Origin: an uncultured Elusimicrobia bacterium
Lineage (GTDB): Bacteria; Elusimicrobiota; Endomicrobiia; Endomicrobiales; Endomicrobiaceae
Assembly (NCBI GenBank): GCA_900321055.1
Contig: ONUQ01000026.1
Span: 1-7,199 of the forward strand
Length of the DNA: 7,199 nt
Direction of reading: 5' to 3'
Both the position numbers and the translations under genes were made by a program. The stretch's first letter is position 1. Every line of letters begins with the position of its first letter. Below the pieces are notes generated by a model. That model was not told where the DNA came from and searched no databases. It saw only the letters and a list, made by a program, of their open reading frames with translations. Positions 1 to 6,286 of the stretch are shown piece by piece.

Positions 1-3
1 AAA

Positions 4-87
4 TGGGGGCGGATGGATTTGAACCACCGAAGGACAAAGTCCGGCAGATTTACAGTCTGCTGCACTAGACCGCTATGCGACACCCCC
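4..87 (-). tRNA. tRNA-Tyr, anticodon GTA
   Basis: On the reverse strand this folds as a class II tRNA. The acceptor stem is GGGGGTG/CGCCCCC (one T-G wobble) and the D-stem is GCA/TGC. The anticodon stem is GCAGA/TCTGC with loop CTGTAAA, giving anticodon GTA (+ strand 51-53). A long variable arm (GGAC-TTT-GTCC) precedes the T-arm GGTGG-TTCAAAT-CCATC. A long variable arm together with GTA identifies bacterial tRNA-Tyr. The discriminator base is A, as is usual for Tyr. The next three bases read TTT rather than CCA, so the 3' CCA is not encoded and must be added by CCA-adding enzyme. Only 3 nt lie downstream inside the window, so any co-transcribed tRNA would be off the left edge. Confidence 0.97.
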
Positions 88-133
88 TCAAAAGAAAGAG
101 AACAACTGTCCGTTCGTACTATAACTTCGCAAT

Positions 134-162
134 ATTTTATATAAAAACCAAATAAAAGTCAA
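134..162 (-). promoter_or_regulatory. Sigma70-type promoter for tRNA-Tyr
   Basis: Reading leftwards, a -35 TTGACT (157-162) and a -10 TAAAAT (134-139) are separated by exactly 17 nt. This is a near-consensus housekeeping promoter. The predicted start near 127 lies about 40 nt before the tRNA 5' end, a normal precursor leader. It is the best-matching promoter in the window and fits a stable-RNA gene. Confidence 0.75.
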
Positions 163-299
163 TACCATGTTGAAGTTCAATACATATCGGACTATTGAGA
201 AGAACAATAGGGTAGCATATTTTTATATAAAAAATCCATACCAAAGAAAAAAATACAAAAAATACATTTAATTATTCGGTATTTAAATGATTAAAAGAA

Positions 300-328
300 A
301 AATTAAAAATATAAGTAGTTTTTAATTT
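300..328. repeat. Inverted repeat, 10-bp AT-only hairpin
   Basis: AAATTAAAAA (300-309) is perfectly complementary to TTTTTAATTT (319-328), with a 9-nt loop. It contains no G-C pair. Because each arm is A/T-rich it could act as a weak bidirectional terminator insulating the divergent units. In DNA this AT-rich such palindromes also arise by chance, so no function is assigned. Confidence 0.35.
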
Positions 329-432
329 AATCAATAAATTTAAAAAAAAATTCATAAAATTCAATTTTTACACTTCCGTAAAATTTATTAACAAATTTTT
401 ACAAAACAAAATTCACAATCTAAAAATATGTA

Positions 433-461
433 TTGAATTTACATAATAAAAAATATAGAAT
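433..461 (+). promoter_or_regulatory. Probable promoter of the pur operon
   Basis: TTGAAT (433-438) and TAGAAT (456-461) are separated by 17 nt, close to the sigma70 consensus (5/6 matches in the -10 box). Transcription would begin near 468 and leave a leader of about 62 nt before purL. That leader has only a short GACT/AGTC hairpin near the start site and no recognised riboswitch. AT-rich DNA yields many promoter-like pairs; position and spacing are what favour this one. Confidence 0.55.
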
Positions 462-529
462 ATGACTAATAGTCTTTAAATGGCTATAGGTTTATTGGCA
501 AATAATTTAATCCGGGAATATCTAATAAA

Positions 530-2929
530 ATGAAAGCAAAAATAATAGAAATTTTAACTTTAAATGACAAAGAATTAATAGAGTTGAGCAGAAAAAGTGT
601 TCTTTCTCTTTCTCTCGTAGAAATGAAGGAAGTTCAAAAATATTTTTGTAATATTAAAAGAAATCCGACAGATGTGGAACTGGAAACAATTGCTCAAACT
701 TGGAGTGAGCATTGTAAACATAAAACTCTTACGGGTAACATTGAGTATACCGAAGAAAAAGACGGTAAAACAAAAGTTATAAAATATAAAAATCTTTTGA
801 AAGAAACTATTTTTAATGCAACAATGAAATTAAACAAAGATTGGTGTATTTCCGTATTTAAAGATAATGCGGGAGTAATTGATTTTGATAAAACAAACGG
901 TGTTGCTTTTAAAGTAGAAACTCATAATCATCCGTCGGCACTTGAACCTTATGGAGGTTCTGCAACCGGTATCGGTGGAGTTATTAGAGATATTTTAGGT
1001 GTAGGTCTTGGAGCAAAACCTTTAGCAAATACGGATGTTTTTTGTTTTGGTCTTCCCGATACAAAGTCAAGTGAAGTTCCTGAAGGAATGCATCATCCGA
1101 AAAGAATAGCAAAAGGAGTAGTTTCAGGAGTTAGAGATTATGGAAACAGAATGGGAATTCCTACTGTTAACGGTGGTGTCTTTTTTGATAAAGGATACAT
1201 GGCTAATCCGCTGGTATACTGCGGAACTATGGGAATTATTCCCAAGAATAAATGCGAAAAAAAAGTTAAGCCGGGCGATTTAGTTTTGGTTGTAGGCGGA
1301 AGAACCGGCAGAGACGGAATTCACGGAGCTACTTTTTCTTCGGTGGAACTTGATAAAGAATCTGATGTAAGTGCGGTTCAAATAGGTAATCCTATCGTTG
1401 AGAAAAAAGTTTTGGATACTATGCTTAAAGCAAGAGATCTTAATTTATACAGAGCCGTAACGGATTGTGGAGCAGGCGGACTTTCAAGTGCGGTTGGAGA
1501 ACTCGGAGAGGAAACAGGTGTTGTTGTAGAACTGGAAAAAGTTCCTTTAAAATATAAAGGTCTTGCTCCTTGGGAAATTTGGATTTCCGAAGCTCAGGAA
1601 AGAATGGTGTTTGCGGTTCCTCCAAAAAACAAAAATAAAATTCTTAATATATTCAAAAAAGAAAATGTTGAAGCAACATTTATCGGAAAATTTACAAATG
1701 ACGGAAAACTTTTGTTGAAGTACGGTAAAGAAATTGTTGCTGATATGGAAATGTCTTTCTTACACGGCAGAGTTCCTAAACCGACAATGAAAGCCGTTTG
1801 GAAAGAAAGAAAAACAAAAAAACAATCTTCCATAAAAGTATCGGCAAAAATATTACAAGATGATATTAAAAAAGTTTTATCTGATATAAATGTTTGTTCA
1901 AGAGATTGGATAATCAGACAATACGATCATGAAGTTCAAGGACAAACAGTAATAAAACCTTTACAGGGAAGTTCTATAGAAAATTCAGGACCGCAAGATG
2001 CAGCAGTTATTTGGCCATATACCGTAGTTAAAGGAACAAAAAAAGGTATCGTTTTATCCAATGGCATAAATCCTGAATACGGAAAAATTGATACTTATAA
2101 AATGACAGCTTCGTCAATAGAAGAGGCAATGAGAAATGCAGTTTGTGTAGGTGCAGATCCCGAAAAAATTTCATTACTTGATAATTTCTGTTGGGGAAAT
2201 CCAAACAAACCTGAAATTTTAGGCAGTTTGGTTAGAGCTTCGCAAGCAGCTTACGATTTATCTTTGCAATATGGTGTTCCTTTCATATCAGGTAAAGACA
2301 GTTTATATAACGAATACACTATTGACGGAAAAACATATTCTATCCCCCCTGCATTTTTAGTTTCTTCTATGTCTGTTATAGAAGATGTTAACAAAACAAT
2401 TACGATGGACTTAAAAGCAATCGGTAATTTGATTTATGTTATAGGTATAACAAAAAATGAATTAGGTGCATCTGTTTATTCAAAAGTTAAAAACTTTAAA
2501 AACGGAATAGTTCCCGATTTGGATGTAAATGTTTCTAAAAAAATAATGAAAACGATATTTAATGCAATAAATGAAGGAATATTGGAATCTTGTCATGATT
2601 GTTCAGAAGGCGGACTTATAACATCAATTTCGGAAATGGCATTTGCAGGAGATAAGGGTGTTCGTTTAAATGCAGATTCCATAAAAACCGACGAGAAAAT
2701 GACGATGGCAGAAATATTATTTTCAGAAAGTAATTCAAGATTTGTTGTAGAAGTTTCCCCTGAAAATGCGGATAAATTTGAAAATATGTTTAAAGATATT
2801 GTTGTATCAAAAACAGGTGAAGTTTCAAAAGATAAATTTTTAAAAATAGAATCTGAAAAATCAAAAATTTCTATAAAAGAAAATATAAAAAATTTACAAA
2901 AGGCATGGCAAAAAACTTTGCAGTGGTAA
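530..2929 (+). CDS. purL: Phosphoribosylformylglycinamidine (FGAM) synthase, PurL subunit
   Basis: This is the ATP-dependent synthase subunit that converts FGAR to FGAM with ammonia from the PurQ glutaminase (step 4 of de novo purine synthesis, cytosolic). Its 799 residues show the full duplicated AIRS/PurM-like architecture. The linker domain ends in NPTDVELETIAQTWSEHC (45-62). The first half carries THNHPSALEPYGGSATG (131-147), GGRTGRDGIHGAT (256-268), TDCGAGGLSS (311-320) and ISEAQERM (352-359). The second half carries NPEYGKIDTYKM (514-525), SGKDS (587-591) and HDCSEGG (689-695). The start at 530 is the only ATG before an in-frame stop at 503-505; its Shine-Dalgarno is weak (GGGA about 12 nt upstream). 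No PurS domain precedes the linker, although PurL proteins with this WSEHCKHK signature are, as I recall, often PurS-PurL fusions. The gene heads the operon and ends 5 nt before purQ. The C-terminus after about 760 is Lys-rich and poorly conserved-looking. Confidence 0.96.
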   Translation: MKAKIIEILTLNDKELIELSRKSVLSLSLVEMKEVQKYFCNIKRNPTDVELETIAQTWSEHCKHKTLTGNIEYTEEKDGKTKVIKYKNLLKETIFNATMKLNKDWCISVFKDNAGVIDFDKTNGVAFKVETHNHPSALEPYGGSATGIGGVIRDILGVGLGAKPLANTDVFCFGLPDTKSSEVPEGMHHPKRIAKGVVSGVRDYGNRMGIPTVNGGVFFDKGYMANPLVYCGTMGIIPKNKCEKKVKPGDLVLVVGGRTGRDGIHGATFSSVELDKESDVSAVQIGNPIVEKKVLDTMLKARDLNLYRAVTDCGAGGLSSAVGELGEETGVVVELEKVPLKYKGLAPWEIWISEAQERMVFAVPPKNKNKILNIFKKENVEATFIGKFTNDGKLLLKYGKEIVADMEMSFLHGRVPKPTMKAVWKERKTKKQSSIKVSAKILQDDIKKVLSDINVCSRDWIIRQYDHEVQGQTVIKPLQGSSIENSGPQDAAVIWPYTVVKGTKKGIVLSNGINPEYGKIDTYKMTASSIEEAMRNAVCVGADPEKISLLDNFCWGNPNKPEILGSLVRASQAAYDLSLQYGVPFISGKDSLYNEYTIDGKTYSIPPAFLVSSMSVIEDVNKTITMDLKAIGNLIYVIGITKNELGASVYSKVKNFKNGIVPDLDVNVSKKIMKTIFNAINEGILESCHDCSEGGLITSISEMAFAGDKGVRLNADSIKTDEKMTMAEILFSESNSRFVVEVSPENADKFENMFKDIVVSKTGEVSKDKFLKIESEKSKISIKENIKNLQKAWQKTLQW

Positions 2930-2934
2930 CAAAA

Positions 2935-3714
2935 ATGAAAAAAATAAAAGTAATTATTATAAGAACGGCAGGAACAAATTGTGATTATGAATTAAAATCA
3001 GCATTTGAACTTTGTGGTGCAACAGTTGATAGAGTTCATATAAATGAGTTAATATCAAGTAAAAATAAAATTTTATCTTATGATATTTTGGCGGTACCCG
3101 GCGGTTTTTCTTACGGAGACGATATTGCTTCAGGAAAAATTTTATCAAATGAAATAAAATACAAATTAGGTGATAATGTAAAAAATTTTGCTTTATCAGG
3201 CAAACCGATAATAGGTATTTGTAACGGATTTCAGGTACTTGTAAAGATGGGACTTTTACCTAAACCGGAAAAATTTGAACAAATTTCAACTTTATCTTAC
3301 AACGATTCAAATAAATTTGAATGCAGATGGGTTTATTTAAAAACTCAAAAAATAAGTAACGGAAATTTATGTTTATGGACAGACAATTTACCGGATGTAA
3401 TATCTTTACCTGTTGCACATGGTGAAGGAAAATTTGTTGCAGATAAAAAAATTCTTGATGAAATAGAAAAAAATAATCAAATTGTATTTAGGTATTGTGA
3501 TAAAAACGGCAATAGTGCAATATATCCGCAAGATCCAAACGGTTCATTAAATGCTATAGCCGGTATATGCAATAACAAAGGAAATGTATTTGGGCTTATG
3601 CCTCACCCGGAAAGATATATTTATGCTTTGCAACATCCTGCAAGAGAAGGGTTTGATGGGGTTTATGGTTGGGGAAAACAAATATTTCAAAATGCAATAG
3701 ATTATATAAAATAA
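2935..3714 (+). CDS. purQ: FGAM synthase, PurQ glutaminase subunit
   Basis: This class I (triad) glutamine amidotransferase supplies ammonia to PurL. Numbered from the ATG at 2935 (259 residues): GGFSYGDDIASG is the oxyanion-strand region (56-67), the nucleophile is Cys96 in GICNGFQVL, AHGEGKF lies at 161-167, and the catalytic His224-x-Glu226 is in MPHPERY. An ATG at 2905 in the same frame would add ten residues and overlap purL by 25 nt. I prefer 2935 because the family normally begins within a few residues of the first beta strand (here KIKVIIIRTAGTNCD) and AAAGG sits too close to 2905 to serve it. Neither start has a good Shine-Dalgarno; with only 5 nt after the purL stop, translational coupling is likely. 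It is longer than the ~227-residue B. subtilis-type PurQ and belongs with the ~260-residue form, which has a C-terminal extension around the PHPERY loop (QHPAREGFDGVYGWG). Confidence 0.95.
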   Translation: MKKIKVIIIRTAGTNCDYELKSAFELCGATVDRVHINELISSKNKILSYDILAVPGGFSYGDDIASGKILSNEIKYKLGDNVKNFALSGKPIIGICNGFQVLVKMGLLPKPEKFEQISTLSYNDSNKFECRWVYLKTQKISNGNLCLWTDNLPDVISLPVAHGEGKFVADKKILDEIEKNNQIVFRYCDKNGNSAIYPQDPNGSLNAIAGICNNKGNVFGLMPHPERYIYALQHPAREGFDGVYGWGKQIFQNAIDYIK

Positions 3715-3733
3715 TTATTTATGGAGTAATAAA

Positions 3734-4036
3734 ATGAAAAATTGTATTACTTGTCTTTTTCAAGGCGATAACAGTGTAAATGATGACGGTGAAGGTAAAG
3801 TTTTTTGTATGGTAGAGTGTAAATGGAAGAAGGAACAGGATTCTTGCCCTAAATTTGTTGAATATGCCGATTTAAGTAAAGAAATCCGATATAACTATGC
3901 CAATCAAAGAAGCAATGAAAAATCTAAAATAAGAACAATATTAGCTTATAATTGGTATATGATGATTGTTTCATTATTAATTTCTTTTGTATTATTCGTA
4001 GCTATAGTAAAAATTTTTGATAAATATATATTTTAA
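3734..4036 (+). CDS. Unrecognised small Cys-rich protein with a C-terminal membrane segment
   Basis: I do not recognise this 100-residue protein. The N-terminal half holds five cysteines: C4-x2-C7, C25-x3-C29 and C38, the last in DSCPKF. This spacing looks like a metal-binding (zinc-ribbon-like or Fe-S) module or a disulfide knot. A charged linker (about 45-67) leads to one hydrophobic helix (about 74-95), then the short basic tail KIFDKYIF. The N-terminus has no signal peptide, so the Cys module is probably cytoplasmic with a C-terminal anchor, though topology is not certain. It has a good Shine-Dalgarno (GGAG 3723-3726, 7-nt spacer), starts 19 nt after purQ and ends 12 nt before purD. It is therefore embedded in, and presumably co-transcribed with, the purine operon. 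No purine enzyme has this layout. PurS is ruled out: it is a soluble ~80-residue protein lacking such cysteines. Confidence 0.85.
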   Translation: MKNCITCLFQGDNSVNDDGEGKVFCMVECKWKKEQDSCPKFVEYADLSKEIRYNYANQRSNEKSKIRTILAYNWYMMIVSLLISFVLFVAIVKIFDKYIF

Positions 4037-4048
4037 TTTGAGGCTAAT

Positions 4049-5338
4049 ATGAAATTTTTAGTTATCGGTAACGGTGGCAGAGAACATGCTATTATTTGGA
4101 AACTTGCACAAAGTCCAAAAGTTGAAAAAATATATTGCACTTTAGGTAATGCAGGAATTTCCAATCAGGCAGAAATAATAAATATCAAAGTTGACGATTT
4201 TGACGGTCTTGTGAAATTTGCAACGGAAAACAAAATTGATTATACATTTGTCGGTCCTGAAGTTCCTTTAGCACTTGGAATAGTTGATATTTTTAATGCA
4301 AACGGATTAAAAATATTCGGTCCTTCAAAAAGAGGAGCTTTGCTTGAAGCAAGTAAAAGTTTTGCAAAAGATTTTATGCAAAAATATAATATTCCGACCG
4401 CTCAATATCACACATTTAAAGATTTTAATTCGGCTAAAAATTTTCTTGAAACTTCTTGGCCCGAAAATAAAAAAATTGTTGTCAAAGCAGACGGTCTGGC
4501 CGCCGGTAAAGGTGTTATAATGTGCCAAAACAGACAGGAAGCACTTTTAGCTCTTAAAGAAATTATGCAAGACAAATCTTTTGGAACCGCCGGCAATACA
4601 ATAATTTTTGAAGAATGGTTAGAAGGACAGGAAACTTCAGTTTTGGTTTTTGTTGACGGAAAACATTTTTCAATAATGCCTCCGGCACAAGATCATAAAA
4701 GAGTTGGCGACGGAGATACCGGTTTAAATACCGGCGGAATGGGAGCTTATGCACCGGCACCTATAGCAACTCAAGAATTATTAAATAAAGTTAAACAAGA
4801 AATAATGCCCAACATAATAAACGGGTTACATAAAGAAAATATAGATTATAAAGGTATTTTATATATAGGATTTATGGTAGATAACGGTAACCCTTATGTT
4901 TTAGAATTTAATTGCAGATTTGGAGATCCTGAAACACAAGTTATATTACCGTTACTTGAAACGGATTTGGTTGATATTGTAGAAAATGTAATCGCAGGGA
5001 CTTTGGATAAAATAGAAATAAAATGGTCTAAGAAATCGGCAGTATGTGTTGTTCTTGCTTCAGGAGGGTATCCCGAAGAGTACGAAAAAAATATAAAAAT
5101 TTATGGACTTGATACCATAAAAGAAAACAAAGCAATAGTATTTCATGCAGGAACAAAGAAAGATGAAACGGGAAATATTTTAACATCCGGCGGAAGAGTA
5201 TTAGTTTTAACATCAATGGCAGATGATATAAAATCGGCGATAGATAAAGTTTATAGTGTAATTCCAAAAGTTAAGTTTGATAAAATGCATTATAGAAAAG
5301 ATATTGCACAGAGGGCATTAAAATGGATAACAAAATAG
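4049..5338 (+). CDS. purD: Phosphoribosylamine-glycine ligase (GAR synthetase)
   Basis: PurD joins 5-phosphoribosylamine and glycine using ATP (step 2 of de novo purine synthesis), with an ATP-grasp fold. The 429-residue length is normal for the family. Visible motifs in order: N-domain VIGNGGREHAI (5-15); FVGPEVPLALG (67-77); the ATP-grasp Lys/Gly loop VVKADGLAAGKGV (144-156); FEEWLEGQETS (187-197); QDHKR (214-218) followed by GDGDTGLNTGGMGAYAP (220-236); and the metal-binding strand EFNCRFGDPETQ (286-297). The C-terminal domain has the GGRV turn (381-384). The start follows GAGG (4040-4043) at 5-nt spacing. It lies 12 nt after the small Cys-rich gene, and its last 16 nt overlap the start of purE, indicating coupled translation. 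All expected catalytic motifs look intact. Confidence 0.97.
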   Translation: MKFLVIGNGGREHAIIWKLAQSPKVEKIYCTLGNAGISNQAEIINIKVDDFDGLVKFATENKIDYTFVGPEVPLALGIVDIFNANGLKIFGPSKRGALLEASKSFAKDFMQKYNIPTAQYHTFKDFNSAKNFLETSWPENKKIVVKADGLAAGKGVIMCQNRQEALLALKEIMQDKSFGTAGNTIIFEEWLEGQETSVLVFVDGKHFSIMPPAQDHKRVGDGDTGLNTGGMGAYAPAPIATQELLNKVKQEIMPNIINGLHKENIDYKGILYIGFMVDNGNPYVLEFNCRFGDPETQVILPLLETDLVDIVENVIAGTLDKIEIKWSKKSAVCVVLASGGYPEEYEKNIKIYGLDTIKENKAIVFHAGTKKDETGNILTSGGRVLVLTSMADDIKSAIDKVYSVIPKVKFDKMHYRKDIAQRALKWITK

Positions 5339-5856
5339 ATGTTGCAGTTATAATGGGATCGGATTCCGATTTACCGGTAGTAGCAGAAACTTTAAAAATT
5401 TTTGATAAATTTGAAATAAAATATTCTGTAAATATTGCATCTGCACACAGAACATCGGAATTTGTGAAAGAATGTGTAAATAAGGCAATTTCTAAAGGTA
5501 CAAAAGTGTTTATAGCTGTTGCAGGAATGTCGGCAGCTCTTCCGGGAGTAGTTGCTTCAGAAACAATACTTCCCGTAATAGGTGTCCCGATGGAAGGAAA
5601 AGCTCTTGCAGGAATGGATGCACTGTTTTCCATAGCACAGATGCCACCTTCAATACCTGTAGCTTGTGTTTCCATAGGTAAAGCAGGTGCAAAAAATGCA
5701 GCCATACTTGCAATGGAAATTCTTTCAATTAATAATAAAAATCTTTCGGAAAAATTAGTTAATTATAGAAAAGAAATGAAAGAACAAATTTTAAATAAAG
5801 ACGAAAAACTAAATAAAATAGGTTATCAAAAATATTTGGAAGAAACCAAACACTAA
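5323..5856 (+). CDS. purE: N5-CAIR mutase / AIR carboxylase, PurE family
   Basis: PurE makes 4-carboxy-AIR (step 6), either from N5-CAIR (class I, partnered with PurK) or directly from AIR and CO2 (class II). The 177 residues include MGSDSD (11-16), SAHRT with the catalytic His at residue 42 (40-44), GMSAALPG (68-75), LPVIGVPMEGKALAGMDALF (83-102), QMPPSIPVA (106-114) and GKAGAKNAAILA (119-130). Most of this is class I-like, but the strip that reads GGAAHLPG in E. coli-type PurE here reads GMSAALPG. The second conserved His of class I is therefore Ala72, and the strip resembles the class II form GRSNALSG. Whether it uses N5-CAIR or CO2 is open; no purK lies in the window. The start has a good Shine-Dalgarno (AGAGG 5310-5314, 8-nt spacer) inside purD, with a 16-nt overlap. 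It is the last gene of the operon. The C-terminal tail from about 140 is charged and helical-looking. Confidence 0.93.
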   Translation: MDNKIDVAVIMGSDSDLPVVAETLKIFDKFEIKYSVNIASAHRTSEFVKECVNKAISKGTKVFIAVAGMSAALPGVVASETILPVIGVPMEGKALAGMDALFSIAQMPPSIPVACVSIGKAGAKNAAILAMEILSINNKNLSEKLVNYRKEMKEQILNKDEKLNKIGYQKYLEETKH

Positions 5857-5928
5857 TAAAATTTAATTTTCTTGTACCAAAAAAAATAATAATTTAGCAA
5901 TTTTGTAAATTTTAACATAATTTTTTAA

Positions 5929-5958
5929 TTGTTATATATAATTAAATTATGATATACT
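5929..5958 (+). promoter_or_regulatory. Putative promoter of the structured leader
   Basis: TTGTTA (5929-5934, 4/6 to the -35 consensus) and TATACT (5953-5958, 5/6 to the -10) are separated by 18 nt. Initiation near 5965-5967 would start the RNA with GGTAATAC. This would place about 455 nt of untranslated leader ahead of the gene at 6420. The local AT content makes chance matches common. Confidence 0.45.
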
Positions 5959-6027
5959 TAGTTTTGGTAATACAAGCAGACAAAATAATTAAAGAAGTAA
6001 AGAAGTATTTGGCAACAGAATACAGAT

Positions 6028-6049
6028 AATAAACATTGTTTATTTTTTT
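6028..6049 (+). terminator. Weak terminator-like hairpin in the early leader
   Basis: AATAAAC (6028-6034) pairs with GTTTATT (6038-6044) over a 3-nt loop, and a run of seven T ends at 6049. The stem has only one G-C pair. ATACAG (6020-6025) and CTGTAT (6058-6063) can enclose it. An alternative hairpin, TTGTTGTTA/TAACAACAA (6048-6056/6070-6078), would use the T-run and the base of the outer stem instead. It could serve as a weak terminator for purE read-through, an early pause site, or only as a structural part of the leader. Confidence 0.35.
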
Positions 6050-6077
6050 GTTGTTACCTGTATGTAGTTTAACAACA

Positions 6078-6099
6078 ATAAAACTTTAAAAAGTTTTAT
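6078..6099 (+). repeat. 9-bp inverted repeat (hairpin) in the leader
   Basis: ATAAAACTT (6078-6086) is perfectly complementary to AAGTTTTAT (6091-6099) with a 4-nt loop. No T-run follows on the + strand, so it is not a standard terminator. It sits between the early hairpin pair and the GNRA hairpin that precedes the main structured RNA. Confidence 0.4.
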
Positions 6100-6140
6100 A
6101 ACATATTGAATGTTTTTGGAATCCGAAAGGATACTTTTTT

Positions 6141-6182
6141 GTGAAAGCAAAAAGAGCTAGAAACCAAAAACAGTCGTCATAG
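6141..6182 (+). CDS. Possible leader peptide, 13 codons
   Basis: GTG at 6141 opens a frame of 13 codons, reading MKAKRARNQKQSS with GTG as initiator, closed by TAG at 6180-6182. A purine-rich AAAGGA (6126-6131) lies 9 nt upstream, a plausible Shine-Dalgarno. The peptide is strongly basic and has no run of one regulatory amino acid. Its codons overlay the 5' arms of all three nested helices of the downstream RNA (6153-6177), and the stop codon falls at the three-way junction. A ribosome on this frame would open those helices and favour the alternative terminator. In DNA this AT-rich a frame of this length is not rare, so the Shine-Dalgarno and position are the only support. Confidence 0.3.
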   Translation: MKAKRARNQKQSS

Positions 6183-6286
6183 AAATAATAAATTTAGACT
6201 AATTACCTAGACTTATTATTTCGAAAGGTCCTTGCCCTTTTGGGGCAAGGAGCTACGGCTGTTTGTTTTTGTAAGTTTCTAGCTCT
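6153..6286 (+). ncRNA. Structured three-way-junction RNA, class unknown (riboswitch/attenuator candidate)
   Basis: Seen directly: AGAGCTAGAAAC (6153-6164) is a perfect 12-bp match to GTTTCTAGCTCT (6275-6286). Nested inside are CAAAAAC/GTTTTTG (6165-6171/6265-6271, 7 bp) and AGTCGT/ACGGCT (6172-6177/6255-6260, 6 bp, one wobble). These enclose two local hairpins: GAAATAATAA/TTATTATTTC (6182-6191/6213-6222, 10 bp, 21-nt loop) and TCCTTGCCC/GGGCAAGGA (6229-6237/6243-6251, 9 bp). The unpaired junction segments are CATA, GAAAGG and GCT. Five helices with 44 nested pairs in 134 nt, in DNA this AT-poor in G-C pairs, is very unlikely by chance. I compared it from memory with purine, TPP, SAM, lysine, cobalamin, c-di-GMP, glycine, guanidine and T-box elements, and with 6S, SRP, tmRNA and RNase P RNA, and saw no conserved core. 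Inferred role: cis-regulation of the gene at 6420. A stand-alone small RNA is the alternative. Confidence 0.62.

Larger units (their letters stand above)
88..529. other. AT-rich intergenic region between divergent tRNA-Tyr and purL
   Basis: No credible gene is seen on either strand over these 442 nt. The stretch holds the tRNA-Tyr promoter reading left (134-162), the purL promoter reading right (433-461), a small hairpin CTATTG/CAATAG (192-197/205-210) and a longer AT-only hairpin (300-328). The frame of purL is closed by TAA at 503-505, so no PurS domain is fused upstream. I looked for a purine-riboswitch core upstream of purL and did not find one. The rest looks like ordinary AT-rich spacer. 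Confidence 0.6.

Noticed and set aside
468..529. Purine (guanine/adenine), PRPP or other riboswitch in the purL leader.
   Set aside because: The leader is only about 62 nt, with 4-5 bp hairpins and none of the conserved core sequences.
2905..2934. Upstream ATG for PurQ adding ten residues and overlapping purL.
   Set aside because: The extension (MAKNFAVVTK) is the frame-shifted purL tail. Its AAAGG is too close to the ATG, and the family start fits the ATG at 2935.
5271..5705. 144-codon open frame on the - strand opposite purE.
   Set aside because: It is antisense to a well-supported PurE with strong motifs. Composition (Ala/Thr/Pro-rich) and position mark it as a shadow frame.
5949..6029. 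26-codon ATG frame (MIYLVLVIQADK...) after purE.
   Set aside because: There is no Shine-Dalgarno, it overlaps the proposed promoter -10, and a frame this short is expected by chance in AT-rich DNA.
6153..6164. AGAGCTAGAAA resembles part of the engineered Cas9 single-guide scaffold.
   Set aside because: The match is short. Here the segment forms one strand of a long-range helix with 6275-6286, and there is no CRISPR array or cas gene; coincidence.
6153..6286. Retron msr-msd: 12-bp inverted repeats flanking a folded RNA.
   Set aside because: No reverse transcriptase gene is in the window, and the helices nest almost continuously inside the flanking repeat, unlike the separate msr and msd stems of retrons.
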